A stretch of 64,000 nt of DNA from Paenalcaligenes suwonensis. Lineage in GTDB: Bacteria > Pseudomonadota > Gammaproteobacteria > Burkholderiales > Burkholderiaceae_B. The notes beneath the pieces are model-generated. The model did not search any database, was not told the DNA's origin, and worked only from the letters and a program-made list of their open reading frames with translations. The DNA lies in NCBI RefSeq assembly GCF_011290505.1, contig NZ_JAANPV010000004.1, forward strand, positions 124,001-188,000, in the 5' to 3' direction. This document shows, piece after piece, positions 7,636 through 15,963 of the stretch (position 1 is the first letter of the stretch; every line of letters begins with the position of its first letter). The position numbers and the translations under genes are program-made.

Positions 7636-8848
7636 CAGCAGCTCTCCTACGTTGCCAGGCTTTTTCCTGACGCCACGCCAATAGCAGCACGACTAAGCCA
7701 CAGAACGACAAGCCCGCCCCTGCCCACGCCGTAGACTGCAGGCCAAAACCGGCATCAATCACCACACCACCCAGCCATGCACCTAAGGCATTAGCAAAAT
7801 TGAAGGCAGAATGGTTTAGCGATGCCGCTAAGGTTTGCGCATTGGCGGCAACGTCCATCAAACGCACTTGCAGTATCGTGCCCAGCGCTCCAATCGTGCC
7901 AACGGTAAAAATACCAATAAACAACGTCACGTTATGACGCATCATCAACGGGAACATCAGCAATAAGCACAGCCCCCATAACAAGATCACACCTGCGCCT
8001 CGGAATAACCAACGGTCAGCCGCCCAACCGCCTATGTAATTCGCCACAATCATGCCCGCGCCAAACACCGATAACGCTAAGGGCACCACCTGAGTAGGTA
8101 ACCCAGCACCTTCGGTCACAATGGGGGCGATATAGCTCATTACCGCAAACATACCACCACAGCCTATACCGCCTATGGCTAAGGTCATCCAGACTCTAGG
8201 GTTACGTAACGCGCTAAGCTCTTGCCTCGCCGAGCTATGTACCTCAGGCAAATCACGGGGAACAAAGCGGCGGATCAAATAAATGGTCAGTACCGCAATC
8301 CCGCCTACTAAGGCAAAGGGCCATCGCCAGCCAGCCCACTGCCCTAGCCAAATCGCAATAGGGTTACCGACCAACGCGGCAACGGTAAGCCCCATCATCA
8401 CCCGCCCTACCGCATACCCCCGTCGGTACGGTTCTACCATCGACGCGGCAATTAACGCCGCCACCCCAAAATAGGCACCGTGTGGCAGCCCACTTAAAAA
8501 CCTAAACAGCATCAGCCATTCAAAAGTAGGCGCCAACGCACTGGCAAAATTCGTGATGGCATACATCACCATCAAACTAATGGCCAACCAAATACGGGGT
8601 AAACGTGCTCCCCATACTGACAAAATAGGCGCTCCAATCACCACCCCTAGCGCATAGGCACTAATCAAGCGGCCGGCTTGTGGCTCGGTCATCTGATGGT
8701 ACTGCGCCACCTCGGGCAAAATACCCATGATGGCAAACTCACCCGTGCCTATACCAAAGCCCCCTGCAGCTAAGGCGATCAACGCTAACCATAGCGTTGC
8801 CCCAGCGACAGGACGGTACTGCACCGTTTCTATGGGTTTTGCCGACAT
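7619..8848 (-). CDS. MFS transporter, DHA1/arabinose-efflux type
   Basis: 409-residue major facilitator with twelve predicted helices. The first helix and loop read GFGIGTGEFAIMGILPEV, close to the pattern of the AraJ/YdhP/PbuE-like drug:H+ antiporter-1 branch, and the loop between helices two and three carries a shortened ISVWGARLPR motif. The substrate cannot be deduced; relatives export sugars, purines or drugs. It begins 4 bp after the stop of the upstream flavoprotein gene and overlaps the first chromate transporter half by 17 bp, so it sits in the middle of a leftward four-gene unit. Confidence 0.87.
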   Translation of the reverse strand: MSAKPIETVQYRPVAGATLWLALIALAAGGFGIGTGEFAIMGILPEVAQYHQMTEPQAGRLISAYALGVVIGAPILSVWGARLPRIWLAISLMVMYAITNFASALAPTFEWLMLFRFLSGLPHGAYFGVAALIAASMVEPYRRGYAVGRVMMGLTVAALVGNPIAIWLGQWAGWRWPFALVGGIAVLTIYLIRRFVPRDLPEVHSSARQELSALRNPRVWMTLAIGGIGCGGMFAVMSYIAPIVTEGAGLPTQVVPLALSVFGAGMIVANYIGGWAADRWLFRGAGVILLWGLCLLLMFPLMMRHNVTLFIGIFTVGTIGALGTILQVRLMDVAANAQTLAASLNHSAFNFANALGAWLGGVVIDAGFGLQSTAWAGAGLSFCGLVVLLLAWRQEKAWQRRRAADELAT

Positions 8849-8852
8849 AACG

Positions 8853-10094
8853 TTACTCCTGCGTCACCGCTGCTGACTGTGACGCCAACCAACGTATTAC
8901 ACCTTCTGCAGCCACCTTCCCACTGGCAAAACTGGCCGTCAACAAATAGCCACCCGTGGGGGCATCCCAATCCAGCATTTCACCCGCGCAAAACACGCCG
9001 GGCACGGTGCGCAACATCAGGTTCTCGTCCATGTTTTCAGCCGCTACACCACCCGCTGTGCTAATGGCTTCGTCTATATCTTGTAAACCCGTAATCCGTA
9101 AGGGCAACGACTTAATCGTTTGCGCCAACTGTGCCGCATCGTCAAACGCATCGCGTGCTAACACTTCATACAGTAAGCCTAGCTTCACCCCTTTAAGCCC
9201 TAGCTGACGCTGTAAGAAGGTAGACCACGACCGCCCAGCACGCGGTGCACTAACGGCTTTCTCCACAGCGGCTACGTCTCGGTCGGGCGTTAAATCCAGC
9301 GCAATATCGGCATGCCCTTGTTCACGTAACTGCTGACGAATACAGGCCGATAAGGCATACACCAAACCGCCTTCTATACCAGTGTCAGTGACCATAATCT
9401 CGCCACGTCGCCACGCTGGATCACTAGCTACCTGCATGGCGATGGTTTTCACCGCCTGCCCAGCAAAACGCTGCGAAAAATGGCTGCTCCACGGGATCAC
9501 AACACCACCGTTTGATGCCTCTAGCGCCGTCATCTGTACATGGCGTTTGCCCAGCCACTGTATCCACGCGGCATCACTGCCTAAGCGCGACCAACTGCCA
9601 CCGCCTAACGCCAAAATTACTACTGGTGCCTCTACCTGCACCGGCCCTTTAGGTGTATCAAAACAGAGGTGTCCAGCATCATCCCAGCCCGTACAGCAAT
9701 GACGAGTGTGTAACTGTAAACCTTGGCTGCGCAACCGCTGCAACCACGCACGCAACAATGGGGCTGCTTTCATTTCTTTAGGGAACACACGCCCTGACGA
9801 GCCTACAAAGGTTTCTGCCCCTAAGGCATCAGCCCATTGTCGCAATGCGGCCGCATCGAAACGCTGCAGCCACGGCTCCACCCAACTGGCTGAATCACCA
9901 TAGCGAGAAAGAAAAAGGGATGCCGCTTCACTGTGTGTAAGGTTTAAACCACCTTTACCAGCCAATAGGAACTTGCGCCCTACCGATGGCATAGCGTCAT
10001 ATAACGTGACCTGTACACCAGCTTGAAGCAAGGTTTCAGCTGCCATCAGACCGGCGGGGCCTGCTCCAATGATGCTGACCGAATGCGTGACCAT
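8853..10094 (-). CDS. HI0933/PA4991-type NAD(P)/FAD-dependent flavoprotein
   Basis: About 413-residue flavoprotein of the HI0933/YhiN family (aminoacetone oxidase-like). Motifs: N-terminal FAD-binding GAGPAGLMAAE, then GRKFLLAGKGGLNLTHSE, the family's signature, the central ILALGGGSWSRLGSDAAW and a C-terminal FCAGEMLDWDAPTGGYLL that closes the FAD site. The start is set at the ATG of MVTHSV (10094); an ATG 15 bp further up (10109) reads MCSAS and overlaps the T-tract of the terminator upstream. Enzymatic role is not established for most relatives. First gene of the flavoprotein-MFS-chrA-chrA unit. Confidence 0.85.
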   Translation of the reverse strand: MVTHSVSIIGAGPAGLMAAETLLQAGVQVTLYDAMPSVGRKFLLAGKGGLNLTHSEAASLFLSRYGDSASWVEPWLQRFDAAALRQWADALGAETFVGSSGRVFPKEMKAAPLLRAWLQRLRSQGLQLHTRHCCTGWDDAGHLCFDTPKGPVQVEAPVVILALGGGSWSRLGSDAAWIQWLGKRHVQMTALEASNGGVVIPWSSHFSQRFAGQAVKTIAMQVASDPAWRRGEIMVTDTGIEGGLVYALSACIRQQLREQGHADIALDLTPDRDVAAVEKAVSAPRAGRSWSTFLQRQLGLKGVKLGLLYEVLARDAFDDAAQLAQTIKSLPLRITGLQDIDEAISTAGGVAAENMDENLMLRTVPGVFCAGEMLDWDAPTGGYLLTASFASGKVAAEGVIRWLASQSAAVTQE

Positions 10095-10106
10095 ACTTGC
10101 ACTACA

Positions 10107-10152
10107 CAAAAAAATGCCGCGACCTGCGACTACATCGCATTATATCGCGGCA
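10107..10152 (-). terminator. Rho-independent terminator of the saccharopine-dehydrogenase-like gene
   Basis: On the minus strand an 8-bp stem TGCCGCGA/TCGCGGCA encloses a second small stem (TGCGA/TCGCA) and is followed by seven T residues. It lies directly after the gene ending at 10179 and only about 13 bp before the flavoprotein start, so the next unit needs its own promoter or readthrough. A perfect TATAAT on the minus strand (plus-strand 10139-10144) lies inside the loop region. Confidence 0.8.
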
Positions 10153-10178
10153 CTTGCCCTCGCTGTGGCGTGAGTCTT

Positions 10179-11255
10179 TTACTGTTGGTAAGGACGCGCA
10201 AACTCGTTAGCGAGGAAGTCTTTCAATGCGATGGCTTCTTGCCCCACAAAGCCAGATTGCGGCAACTTACCCTGACGGAACAAATCCACCGCCACACACA
10301 AACCAGAGGTTGTAGTTTGTTGTATAGCACTTTCATAGCCAAAGGAGGTTTGTGCCGACTGTACACAGCGCATCAGTTTTTGCTCTTGCAGCACACCATT
10401 CTTAAACCCAGAGGCCGATACCACCACCAACACCATATCGTCATAGGTACGCGGAATAGCCTTCATCAGTAATCCTTTCAGTACCTCTGGCTGAGTGCGT
10501 AGCTGCAAGTCATCTAACAAAAACTGCATGTAGTTGTGATGCCCGGGGTAACGGATGGACTTATAGTCCAGATTTTGTGCTTTGCCTTTCAAGGTACTGC
10601 ACAAGGTACCCAAGCCACCCGAGGTATTAAAAGCCTCGTATAGCACCCCATCAGCATGTAGGTTTTCTAACCCTTCCATGGGCATAATGGACACCGACTC
10701 GCCATCCCGCAACGCTTCGCACGGATGTCTATACTCGTTAATCAGCCCGTCTATGCTCCACGTCAGGTTATACATCAGCCGGTTATCGGGGTTGCGTGGC
10801 AACGCCCCAACTCGTAGCTTCAAGTGCTGAACGTCATCAAATTCCGCTGCTAACGAATGCGCTGCTACCCCTACAAAACCGGGGGCTAAACCACATTGGG
10901 GCATTAACACAGTGCGCGCCCCTTTACCCAAGGCCATCATATGTTGGGTGGCTTGCACGTCTTCCGTTAAATCAAAATAGTGGCGACCATGCTTTACTGC
11001 TGCTGCCGATACCTGCTTAGCCATATGAAACGGCAACGCATTAATCACGGTTTGAGCATCCGTCTCTCGCATCAAGGTTTCTAAGGCCTGTGCATCGCTG
11101 ACATTCACTACCTGCGTAGAAATACCGCGCTTGGCCACAGGCTGTAAGGCCTGTTCGTGCTGATCCACCACCACTAATTGGTAATGTCCAGAATGGGTAA
11201 GATGATGAGCGATAGATTGACCGATGTGACCGGCTCCCAGCAACACGATTTTCAT
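10179..11255 (-). CDS. Saccharopine dehydrogenase family oxidoreductase
   Basis: 358-residue NAD(P)-dependent protein of the saccharopine dehydrogenase/lysine dehydrogenase family. The N-terminal Rossmann domain opens with MKIVLLGAGHIGQSIAHHL (GxGxxG) and an acidic residue after the second strand (VVVDQHEQ), suggesting NAD preference. The middle segment with PHYFDLTEDV-like sequence (HYFDLTEDVQAT) and MPQCGLAPGFVG is the substrate-domain signature. At 358 residues it is close to bacterial L-lysine 6-dehydrogenase and homospermidine or carboxynorspermidine-type relatives, so an amino-acid or polyamine substrate is likely but not identified. It is divergently transcribed from an Lrp/AsnC regulator 130 bp away with paired operator-like palindromes between them, fitting amino-acid-responsive control. 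Confidence 0.82.
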   Translation of the reverse strand: MKIVLLGAGHIGQSIAHHLTHSGHYQLVVVDQHEQALQPVAKRGISTQVVNVSDAQALETLMRETDAQTVINALPFHMAKQVSAAAVKHGRHYFDLTEDVQATQHMMALGKGARTVLMPQCGLAPGFVGVAAHSLAAEFDDVQHLKLRVGALPRNPDNRLMYNLTWSIDGLINEYRHPCEALRDGESVSIMPMEGLENLHADGVLYEAFNTSGGLGTLCSTLKGKAQNLDYKSIRYPGHHNYMQFLLDDLQLRTQPEVLKGLLMKAIPRTYDDMVLVVVSASGFKNGVLQEQKLMRCVQSAQTSFGYESAIQQTTTSGLCVAVDLFRQGKLPQSGFVGQEAIALKDFLANEFARPYQQ

Positions 11256-11341
11256 ACACTGCCTCCTATGTGAATAGAAATAGTCTACGAACTTTGCCCG
11301 TTCAACCCAAGATCACTTTTATCATCTTTTTGACTAGATTA

Positions 11342-11375
11342 CGTCATAATGACGAAAAAAACCGTCATTATGATC
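11342..11375. promoter_or_regulatory. Tandem Lrp/AsnC operator-like palindromes
   Basis: A perfect palindrome with arms CGTCAT and ATGACG around one base (11342-11354) is followed by a second, imperfect copy CGTCATTATGATC (11363-11375). Centres are 21 bp apart, two helical turns, as expected for an Lrp-type dimer-of-dimers. The pair sits 11-44 bp before the regulator's ATG in the divergent intergenic region, so it probably controls both genes. Confidence 0.6.
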
Positions 11376-11385
11376 AAAGGCCATC

Positions 11386-11847
11386 ATGAACGCATTTAGG
11401 CATCCTGAGCTAGACAGTTTAGACAGACAACTTATCGCCGCTTTACAACTTAATGCGCGCGAATCGGTTGCCAGCTTGGCACGTACCTTGGGCGTTGCCC
11501 GCACCACAGTGCTGTCACGTATTCAGCGTCTAGAAAAACAAGGGGTAATACACGGCTACACCGTGCAATTAGCCGCCCCCTTTCACGAACAAGGCTTGCA
11601 AGCCTATGCTGGCATTATCGTGAAGCCTAAATTGGGCAATCAGGTGTTACGCCAGCTTAGCCAAATCCCCGAAGTGGAATCAGCCGCCACCGTCAGTGGT
11701 GAGTTTGATTTGATGATTTGGCTACGGGCACGTAGCACGGAAGAATTAGACCTACTGCTAGATACCATCGGCGCTTTAGAAGGCGTAGTACGCACCCACA
11801 GCGCTATTGTGTTGGCACGCAAATTTGACCGTCGCCACCAACGCTAG
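11386..11847 (+). CDS. Lrp/AsnC family transcriptional regulator
   Basis: 153 residues, normal for the family. The N-terminal helix-turn-helix runs LDRQLIAALQLNARESVASLARTLGVARTTVLSRIQRLEKQG (given in pieces: start LDRQLIAAL, turn VASLARTLGVARTTV), then a hinge and a C-terminal ligand-binding RAM domain (residues about 75-145) with the GEFDLMIWLRA strand. Such proteins sense an amino acid and form octamers. The divergent saccharopine-dehydrogenase-like gene is the likely target. The stop codon overlaps the stop of the convergent helicase gene within CTAG at 11844-11847. Confidence 0.9.
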   Translation: MNAFRHPELDSLDRQLIAALQLNARESVASLARTLGVARTTVLSRIQRLEKQGVIHGYTVQLAAPFHEQGLQAYAGIIVKPKLGNQVLRQLSQIPEVESAATVSGEFDLMIWLRARSTEELDLLLDTIGALEGVVRTHSAIVLARKFDRRHQR

Positions 11848-14045
11848 CTTTTGGGCAACCAGTGCTCAAAAGGTCTAACGTCCTTGCCAGCGGGGACGTA
11901 CCACACACGGCCCGCTGGGTCCCACATGGCGCCTAACGCCTTGGCTTCGTCTTTTTGCGCATAGGGTACCGCCAGTACTACACGGCCATCACGCTGCGGT
12001 GCTGGCTCTCGGAAACTGTATGCCCCAGACGGGCGACTAACGGCCTGATACGGCTGTGCTTGGTGACGCTGTTGGTTCAACCGTAGCGCCTCATACGCCC
12101 TATCGTTCACCTGCTCTAAGCCCATGCGTGCCACAAAGGGGCTTTGCATCAACGCGTCTTGCGGCACGATTAAACTCAATTGCTGTTGAGCTCGAGTCAC
12201 CGCCACATAGAACAGGTTTTCCTCTTCTTGCGTTACCCCACCCTCGGCTGGAAACTCGCCTTGCTCCAACCACGGCAATAGCACATGCATGTACTCTTTG
12301 CCCTTGGATTGCGCCACACACTCCAGCACCACCGCCTGATCACCACGACGTTCAGGTGCAGCGCCCGCTGTACCTAACCAATCGTATAACGCGCTTAAGC
12401 TCCACCCTTGCTGCTCGGCAATCGCAATCAAACCATGTATGGATTTCTGTATCACCCGCGCTTGTTCTTCGTGCACAAACAAACGTCGGGCCACCATCTG
12501 TAAGTCCAAGGCATCACATACGTCGCGCAATGCCGTGGCAGCATGGGCATCTTCCCCTGCTGCCGTTAACTGCTCAATGGCCACCCTCATACGCTGGGCT
12601 GACATGAGTGGCGCCGTACGCTCTATCTGCCCATGGAAAAACGAATGCAATAGCTCGGGGTATTCGGCGATTTCCTCTTGCGCTTGCTCTAAGGTGTGAT
12701 CGTCCATGTCCAGCTCGGCAAAAAAGGCCAAAGCAGCCACGATCTCCCCACGTCTAGTGGTGTTGTGTACCGTTTCTAACGTACCCACTGACAAGGCCAA
12801 CAAGCCTTGTATAAACAGTATTTCACGACGTTGCAGGTAAGAGGTAAAACCTTGAATGCGGTACGGTACCTTAGCCTGCAACAAGGCATTTTCCAGTACC
12901 ACTGATTGGTGTGTATCACGCAATAAGATGGCGCAGCTATTTAGCCCGTGGCCCAATCCCACCCATTTACGTACAGCGCCTAAGGTTGCCAATGCGGCGG
13001 CTTGCGCATCCGTGTGATCGTATGTGCTTAGTTCTACACCCGTGTGTAACGGTAATGCCGAACTGACTACTTTGTTCTTGAAGTGCTCTACCGCAAACGC
13101 CAAGTGCGGGCCATGACGGTAGGTTTGCGTCAATGGTAACGAGCGCGTAGCCGGATAGCGGTCTCTAAAGCGTTCTAACAGAAAGGCCTCGTCAGCCCCC
13201 GCTGCACGGTGAATCACCTGGTCCTTATCCCCTGCCCCCACAAAGAACACATCGCCTTTATCCAACAAGGCGCACAACACCTGAAAGGCTGATTCGTTCA
13301 TGTCATGCAACTCATCGGCCACGATCAGTCGACATGTGGGCAGATATTCATGCCAAAACTCGTCTTCCTGCAGGTTCTTAGCCAAATCGTAGGTGGCATC
13401 CTGCGCGCCACGGAACATCACCCCGTCATAGCGGTTATTACGTAAGGCCTCGAACTCTTGGGCGCATAAATAATCCGTCAATGTCGCCTGCGCATGAATA
13501 GCCCGGTCTTCCATATCTAGACTGGCATCATCGCTCTCAAGCAACATGCTGGCTTTTAAGCGTTGCTGGCACTCTAAAAACTGGCTTACCGCCACATGAT
13601 GCGTACGTATATCCAGATATTCGTAGCGCTGCGCATAGCGATTGCTAACTTGTTCTAGGGCTTGCAACACGTACGGGCGTAAGGCGGCCGCATCTTCTAT
13701 GCGTGGCACTGCCATCTGCTCGCCCTTCAATAGCACCTGTGCAGAAAACTCTTCAAAGGTATGAATAGGGATTTGTCTGGCGCGCGCAGGCGCCACCCCT
13801 ATTTCTAACAAACGCTGCTGCAGCACTTGTCGCGCTTCGGGCGTAAACACCAAGCCCAACAAACTAGAAGGAGCCGCGCCCCACGCCAACGCCTCGGCCA
13901 ACCGCAGCGCTAGTGTTGTAGTCTTGGCCGCACCGGCATTCGCGTGCACCAAACATACCCGCCAGCGCGCTGCCTGAATGGCGCGCTGCTCGGCAGTAGG
14001 CTCAATGTTAAGAGGCTGAAATCGTGGGCTACCCTCGTTTCGCAT
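11844..14045 (-). CDS. UvrD/Rep-like superfamily 1 helicase with C-terminal DUF5710 domain
   Basis: 733-residue SF1 helicase-like protein. The P-loop HANAGAAKTTT (Lys41) departs from the usual AGxGKT: alanine replaces the glycine before the lysine. Motif II is ADELHD (DExx type), a Q-motif-like EQRAIQAA precedes the P-loop, and the C-terminal helicase half has LTQTYRHG, VVLECVAQSKGKEY and LFYVAVTRAQQQL, matching motifs IV-VI of UvrD/Rep. Residues 688-733 form a DUF5710 module (VPYAQKDEAKALGAMWDPA to WYVPAG), known from TraC primases and plasmid-type proteins, after a linker. The gene begins 5 bp after the SapC-like gene, so the two form a unit. DNA unwinding is inferred from the motifs; the DUF5710 role is unknown. 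Confidence 0.87.
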   Translation of the reverse strand: MRNEGSPRFQPLNIEPTAEQRAIQAARWRVCLVHANAGAAKTTTLALRLAEALAWGAAPSSLLGLVFTPEARQVLQQRLLEIGVAPARARQIPIHTFEEFSAQVLLKGEQMAVPRIEDAAALRPYVLQALEQVSNRYAQRYEYLDIRTHHVAVSQFLECQQRLKASMLLESDDASLDMEDRAIHAQATLTDYLCAQEFEALRNNRYDGVMFRGAQDATYDLAKNLQEDEFWHEYLPTCRLIVADELHDMNESAFQVLCALLDKGDVFFVGAGDKDQVIHRAAGADEAFLLERFRDRYPATRSLPLTQTYRHGPHLAFAVEHFKNKVVSSALPLHTGVELSTYDHTDAQAAALATLGAVRKWVGLGHGLNSCAILLRDTHQSVVLENALLQAKVPYRIQGFTSYLQRREILFIQGLLALSVGTLETVHNTTRRGEIVAALAFFAELDMDDHTLEQAQEEIAEYPELLHSFFHGQIERTAPLMSAQRMRVAIEQLTAAGEDAHAATALRDVCDALDLQMVARRLFVHEEQARVIQKSIHGLIAIAEQQGWSLSALYDWLGTAGAAPERRGDQAVVLECVAQSKGKEYMHVLLPWLEQGEFPAEGGVTQEEENLFYVAVTRAQQQLSLIVPQDALMQSPFVARMGLEQVNDRAYEALRLNQQRHQAQPYQAVSRPSGAYSFREPAPQRDGRVVLAVPYAQKDEAKALGAMWDPAGRVWYVPAGKDVRPFEHWLPKS

Positions 14046-14050
14046 AGTAC

Positions 14051-14776
14051 TTAGTGCTGCAAACGTCGTTCAGCACGACGCGCTAAAGTTTGGATGCGGT
14101 TCAAGGACAATTTATGCTGCTCTATTAGCCGTAAAAAGCCATTGTGGAACATTTCAATCACACGCTGATCATCTAACTCGTTATAGCGCTTGTCATCCAG
14201 CACCCAAAAACCGCCTAAGGTTTTATCTGGGCCCAACTCATCACTAACCGTAATTTGCTGTGGTACCAATAGCTCCAACTGATGCAAGCGGTTCACGAAC
14301 TGCTGTGTAGCAGCCATCTCATTTTGGTAGGCACGCAAAAAGCTCATGACTTGCTGCAAGTACTCAGAAGCTTCGCTCTCTTTAAAAAAGGCCGTACCTT
14401 CAGCATGGTTCAACCCAGCGTAATCAGCATCTACCTGCACCGCCAAGGCTTGGCCATCATCCGACGTACCCAACATAAAAGGGTAACGACGCACAAAAGC
14501 TGGCACGTAGGTTTCTGCTTCCCAACGGCCATTAGCATCCACAAACAAGTTGTTATCAGGCTCTAGGCCCGTCAATGCCATCGCGTAAAACACCTGATCC
14601 GCCCCTTGCACAAACACAATAGGGTAATGGCCAGCGGCAGCACTGAATTCACTAATGCTCAATGGCATGACATGCATAGTGCGCGCAAAAGCGAAGTGAT
14701 CGTCTAGGGTTTTGATGGTGAGATCAGGATGCTGATCTACATTTAGGGTCAGCAAATTGGAATATAAAGCGCTCAT
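14051..14776 (-). CDS. SapC family protein
   Basis: 241-residue protein of the SapC family (named after a Campylobacter S-layer-associated gene, not the ABC permease of the same name). Typical features are an N-terminal region reading HVMPLSISEFSAAAGHYPIVF, a central ETYVPAFVRRYPFML segment and the later GFWVLDDKRYNELDD motif. The start is set at the ATG of MSALYS; a longer frame from 14803 is possible. There is no signal peptide or membrane helix. The biochemical role is unknown. It is directly upstream of the helicase-DUF5710 gene with a 5-bp gap, an unexpected partner. Confidence 0.85.
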   Translation of the reverse strand: MSALYSNLLTLNVDQHPDLTIKTLDDHFAFARTMHVMPLSISEFSAAAGHYPIVFVQGADQVFYAMALTGLEPDNNLFVDANGRWEAETYVPAFVRRYPFMLGTSDDGQALAVQVDADYAGLNHAEGTAFFKESEASEYLQQVMSFLRAYQNEMAATQQFVNRLHQLELLVPQQITVSDELGPDKTLGGFWVLDDKRYNELDDQRVIEMFHNGFLRLIEQHKLSLNRIQTLARRAERRLQH

Positions 14777-14860
14777 GCGGTGGTCTCTGGCTTTGTTGGT
14801 CACAAAGCTATAGCTAAATCGTCAAACCCTTAGTGTAGCGACTTTTAGCACATCATGATG

Positions 14861-15841
14861 CTATAGACGCCGTTGTATGGCCTCTAAATAGGCCTGCATA
14901 TCGGGCTGTAAATTACCGGCTTGCGCCACTTCATGCATGAATAAACGAGTAGCTGGTGATAACGATGCCCCCTTGCGAGTAACTAACTCATAAGACTCGC
15001 TACGCGAATGCAACGTCAGCGGTAAACGCAACAACATGCCTGCATCACAGAAAGGCTGCGCGGCATCCATGGCCATCAAAGACACCGATACCCTATCGTG
15101 CTGCAGCATGAACATTGTTGTAAATGCTGATGCTGTCTCTATGGGGTACAACGGAAACTGCAAGTTCGCTTCATGAAACTCACGCTCTAACAATAACCGC
15201 ATAGGCATGTTGGCGGGATACACAATCCACGGCGCCTGCGCCAAGTCTTCCAGTGTTAAATGCGCTTGGTTAGCTAAGGGGTTTTCAGGGTGGCAAATCA
15301 CAGCCAACTCTTCGTCGTGAATAGCTAAGCTGTCATAAAGATGCGGCATTTGATTCACCCGCGACCTACAGATAGCCACGTCTAAACGCCCATGATCCAA
15401 CAAACGCAGTAATCGGGCGCTGGTGTCTTCTACTACCTCTATGGCAATGGCTGGCTGCAAGTGCTGCACACGCGCCAACGCGGCCGACAAGATGGGCACC
15501 GCCCCCATGATTAACCCTACAGACAGCCGCCCACCATGACCTTGCAGTATGCCCTCCATCTCTTCATGAAAGTGCGCCAGATCGGTATTAATCAGCCGAG
15601 CATAACGTACCGCACACAAGCCCATTTCGGTGGTTTCTAGTCCGCGATGCGTGCGCTTGAACAGCTGTACACCCAAGGTACTTTCTATCTCCCCCAAGGC
15701 TTTGGTCGCCCCCGGCTGGGTAAGTGCTACCGCTTCTGCTGCTTTCTGTACGGTGCCATGTTCATGCAGCGCAATAAGCAGCCGCAAGTGGCGCATACGC
15801 AGTCGGGAAATGATGGAAGTAAGGGAAGGCAGTGCAGGCAT
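14861..15841 (-). CDS. LysR-type transcriptional regulator
   Basis: 326 residues with an N-terminal winged helix-turn-helix (MRHLRLLIALHEHGTVQKAA, ALTQPGATKALGEIE, LGVQLFKRTHRG) and a C-terminal periplasmic-binding-like effector domain. It resembles the GbpR/CbbR-like sub-branch often found beside tripartite tricarboxylate transporter genes. Divergently transcribed from the iron-type alcohol dehydrogenase, 122 bp away, which starts a five-gene catabolic and uptake operon, so it is the probable activator of that operon, responding to the substrate or a pathway intermediate. Confidence 0.9.
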   Translation of the reverse strand: MPALPSLTSIISRLRMRHLRLLIALHEHGTVQKAAEAVALTQPGATKALGEIESTLGVQLFKRTHRGLETTEMGLCAVRYARLINTDLAHFHEEMEGILQGHGGRLSVGLIMGAVPILSAALARVQHLQPAIAIEVVEDTSARLLRLLDHGRLDVAICRSRVNQMPHLYDSLAIHDEELAVICHPENPLANQAHLTLEDLAQAPWIVYPANMPMRLLLEREFHEANLQFPLYPIETASAFTTMFMLQHDRVSVSLMAMDAAQPFCDAGMLLRLPLTLHSRSESYELVTRKGASLSPATRLFMHEVAQAGNLQPDMQAYLEAIQRRL

Positions 15842-15963
15842 GAAGTTTCGTTATGAGCCTATCAATGGTTGTCATTATCCCAAAGTACTAGCCGTGGATA
15901 TAGTTGATGCCATCTGGCGTTAACACACAGCCATCTCCTAGCAACTAAAGAAGAAATACGACA
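15842..15963. promoter_or_regulatory. Divergent control region, LysR / dehydrogenase-TctCBA operon
   Basis: Must contain both promoters. Half-sites ATCAA (15861-15865) and TTGAT (15904-15908) are inverted and might belong to a LysR binding region, but no clear T-N11-A box is evident. A purine-rich AAGAAGAAA stretch serves as the ribosome-binding region of the dehydrogenase. Confidence 0.35.

Noticed and set aside
10023-10472. Plus-strand frame of 149 codons opposite two real genes
   Set aside because: Crosses a terminator and the antisense of two confident genes.
12056-12607. Plus-strand frame of 183 codons inside the helicase gene
   Set aside because: Antisense to the helicase core motifs; Pro/Arg/His-rich composition.
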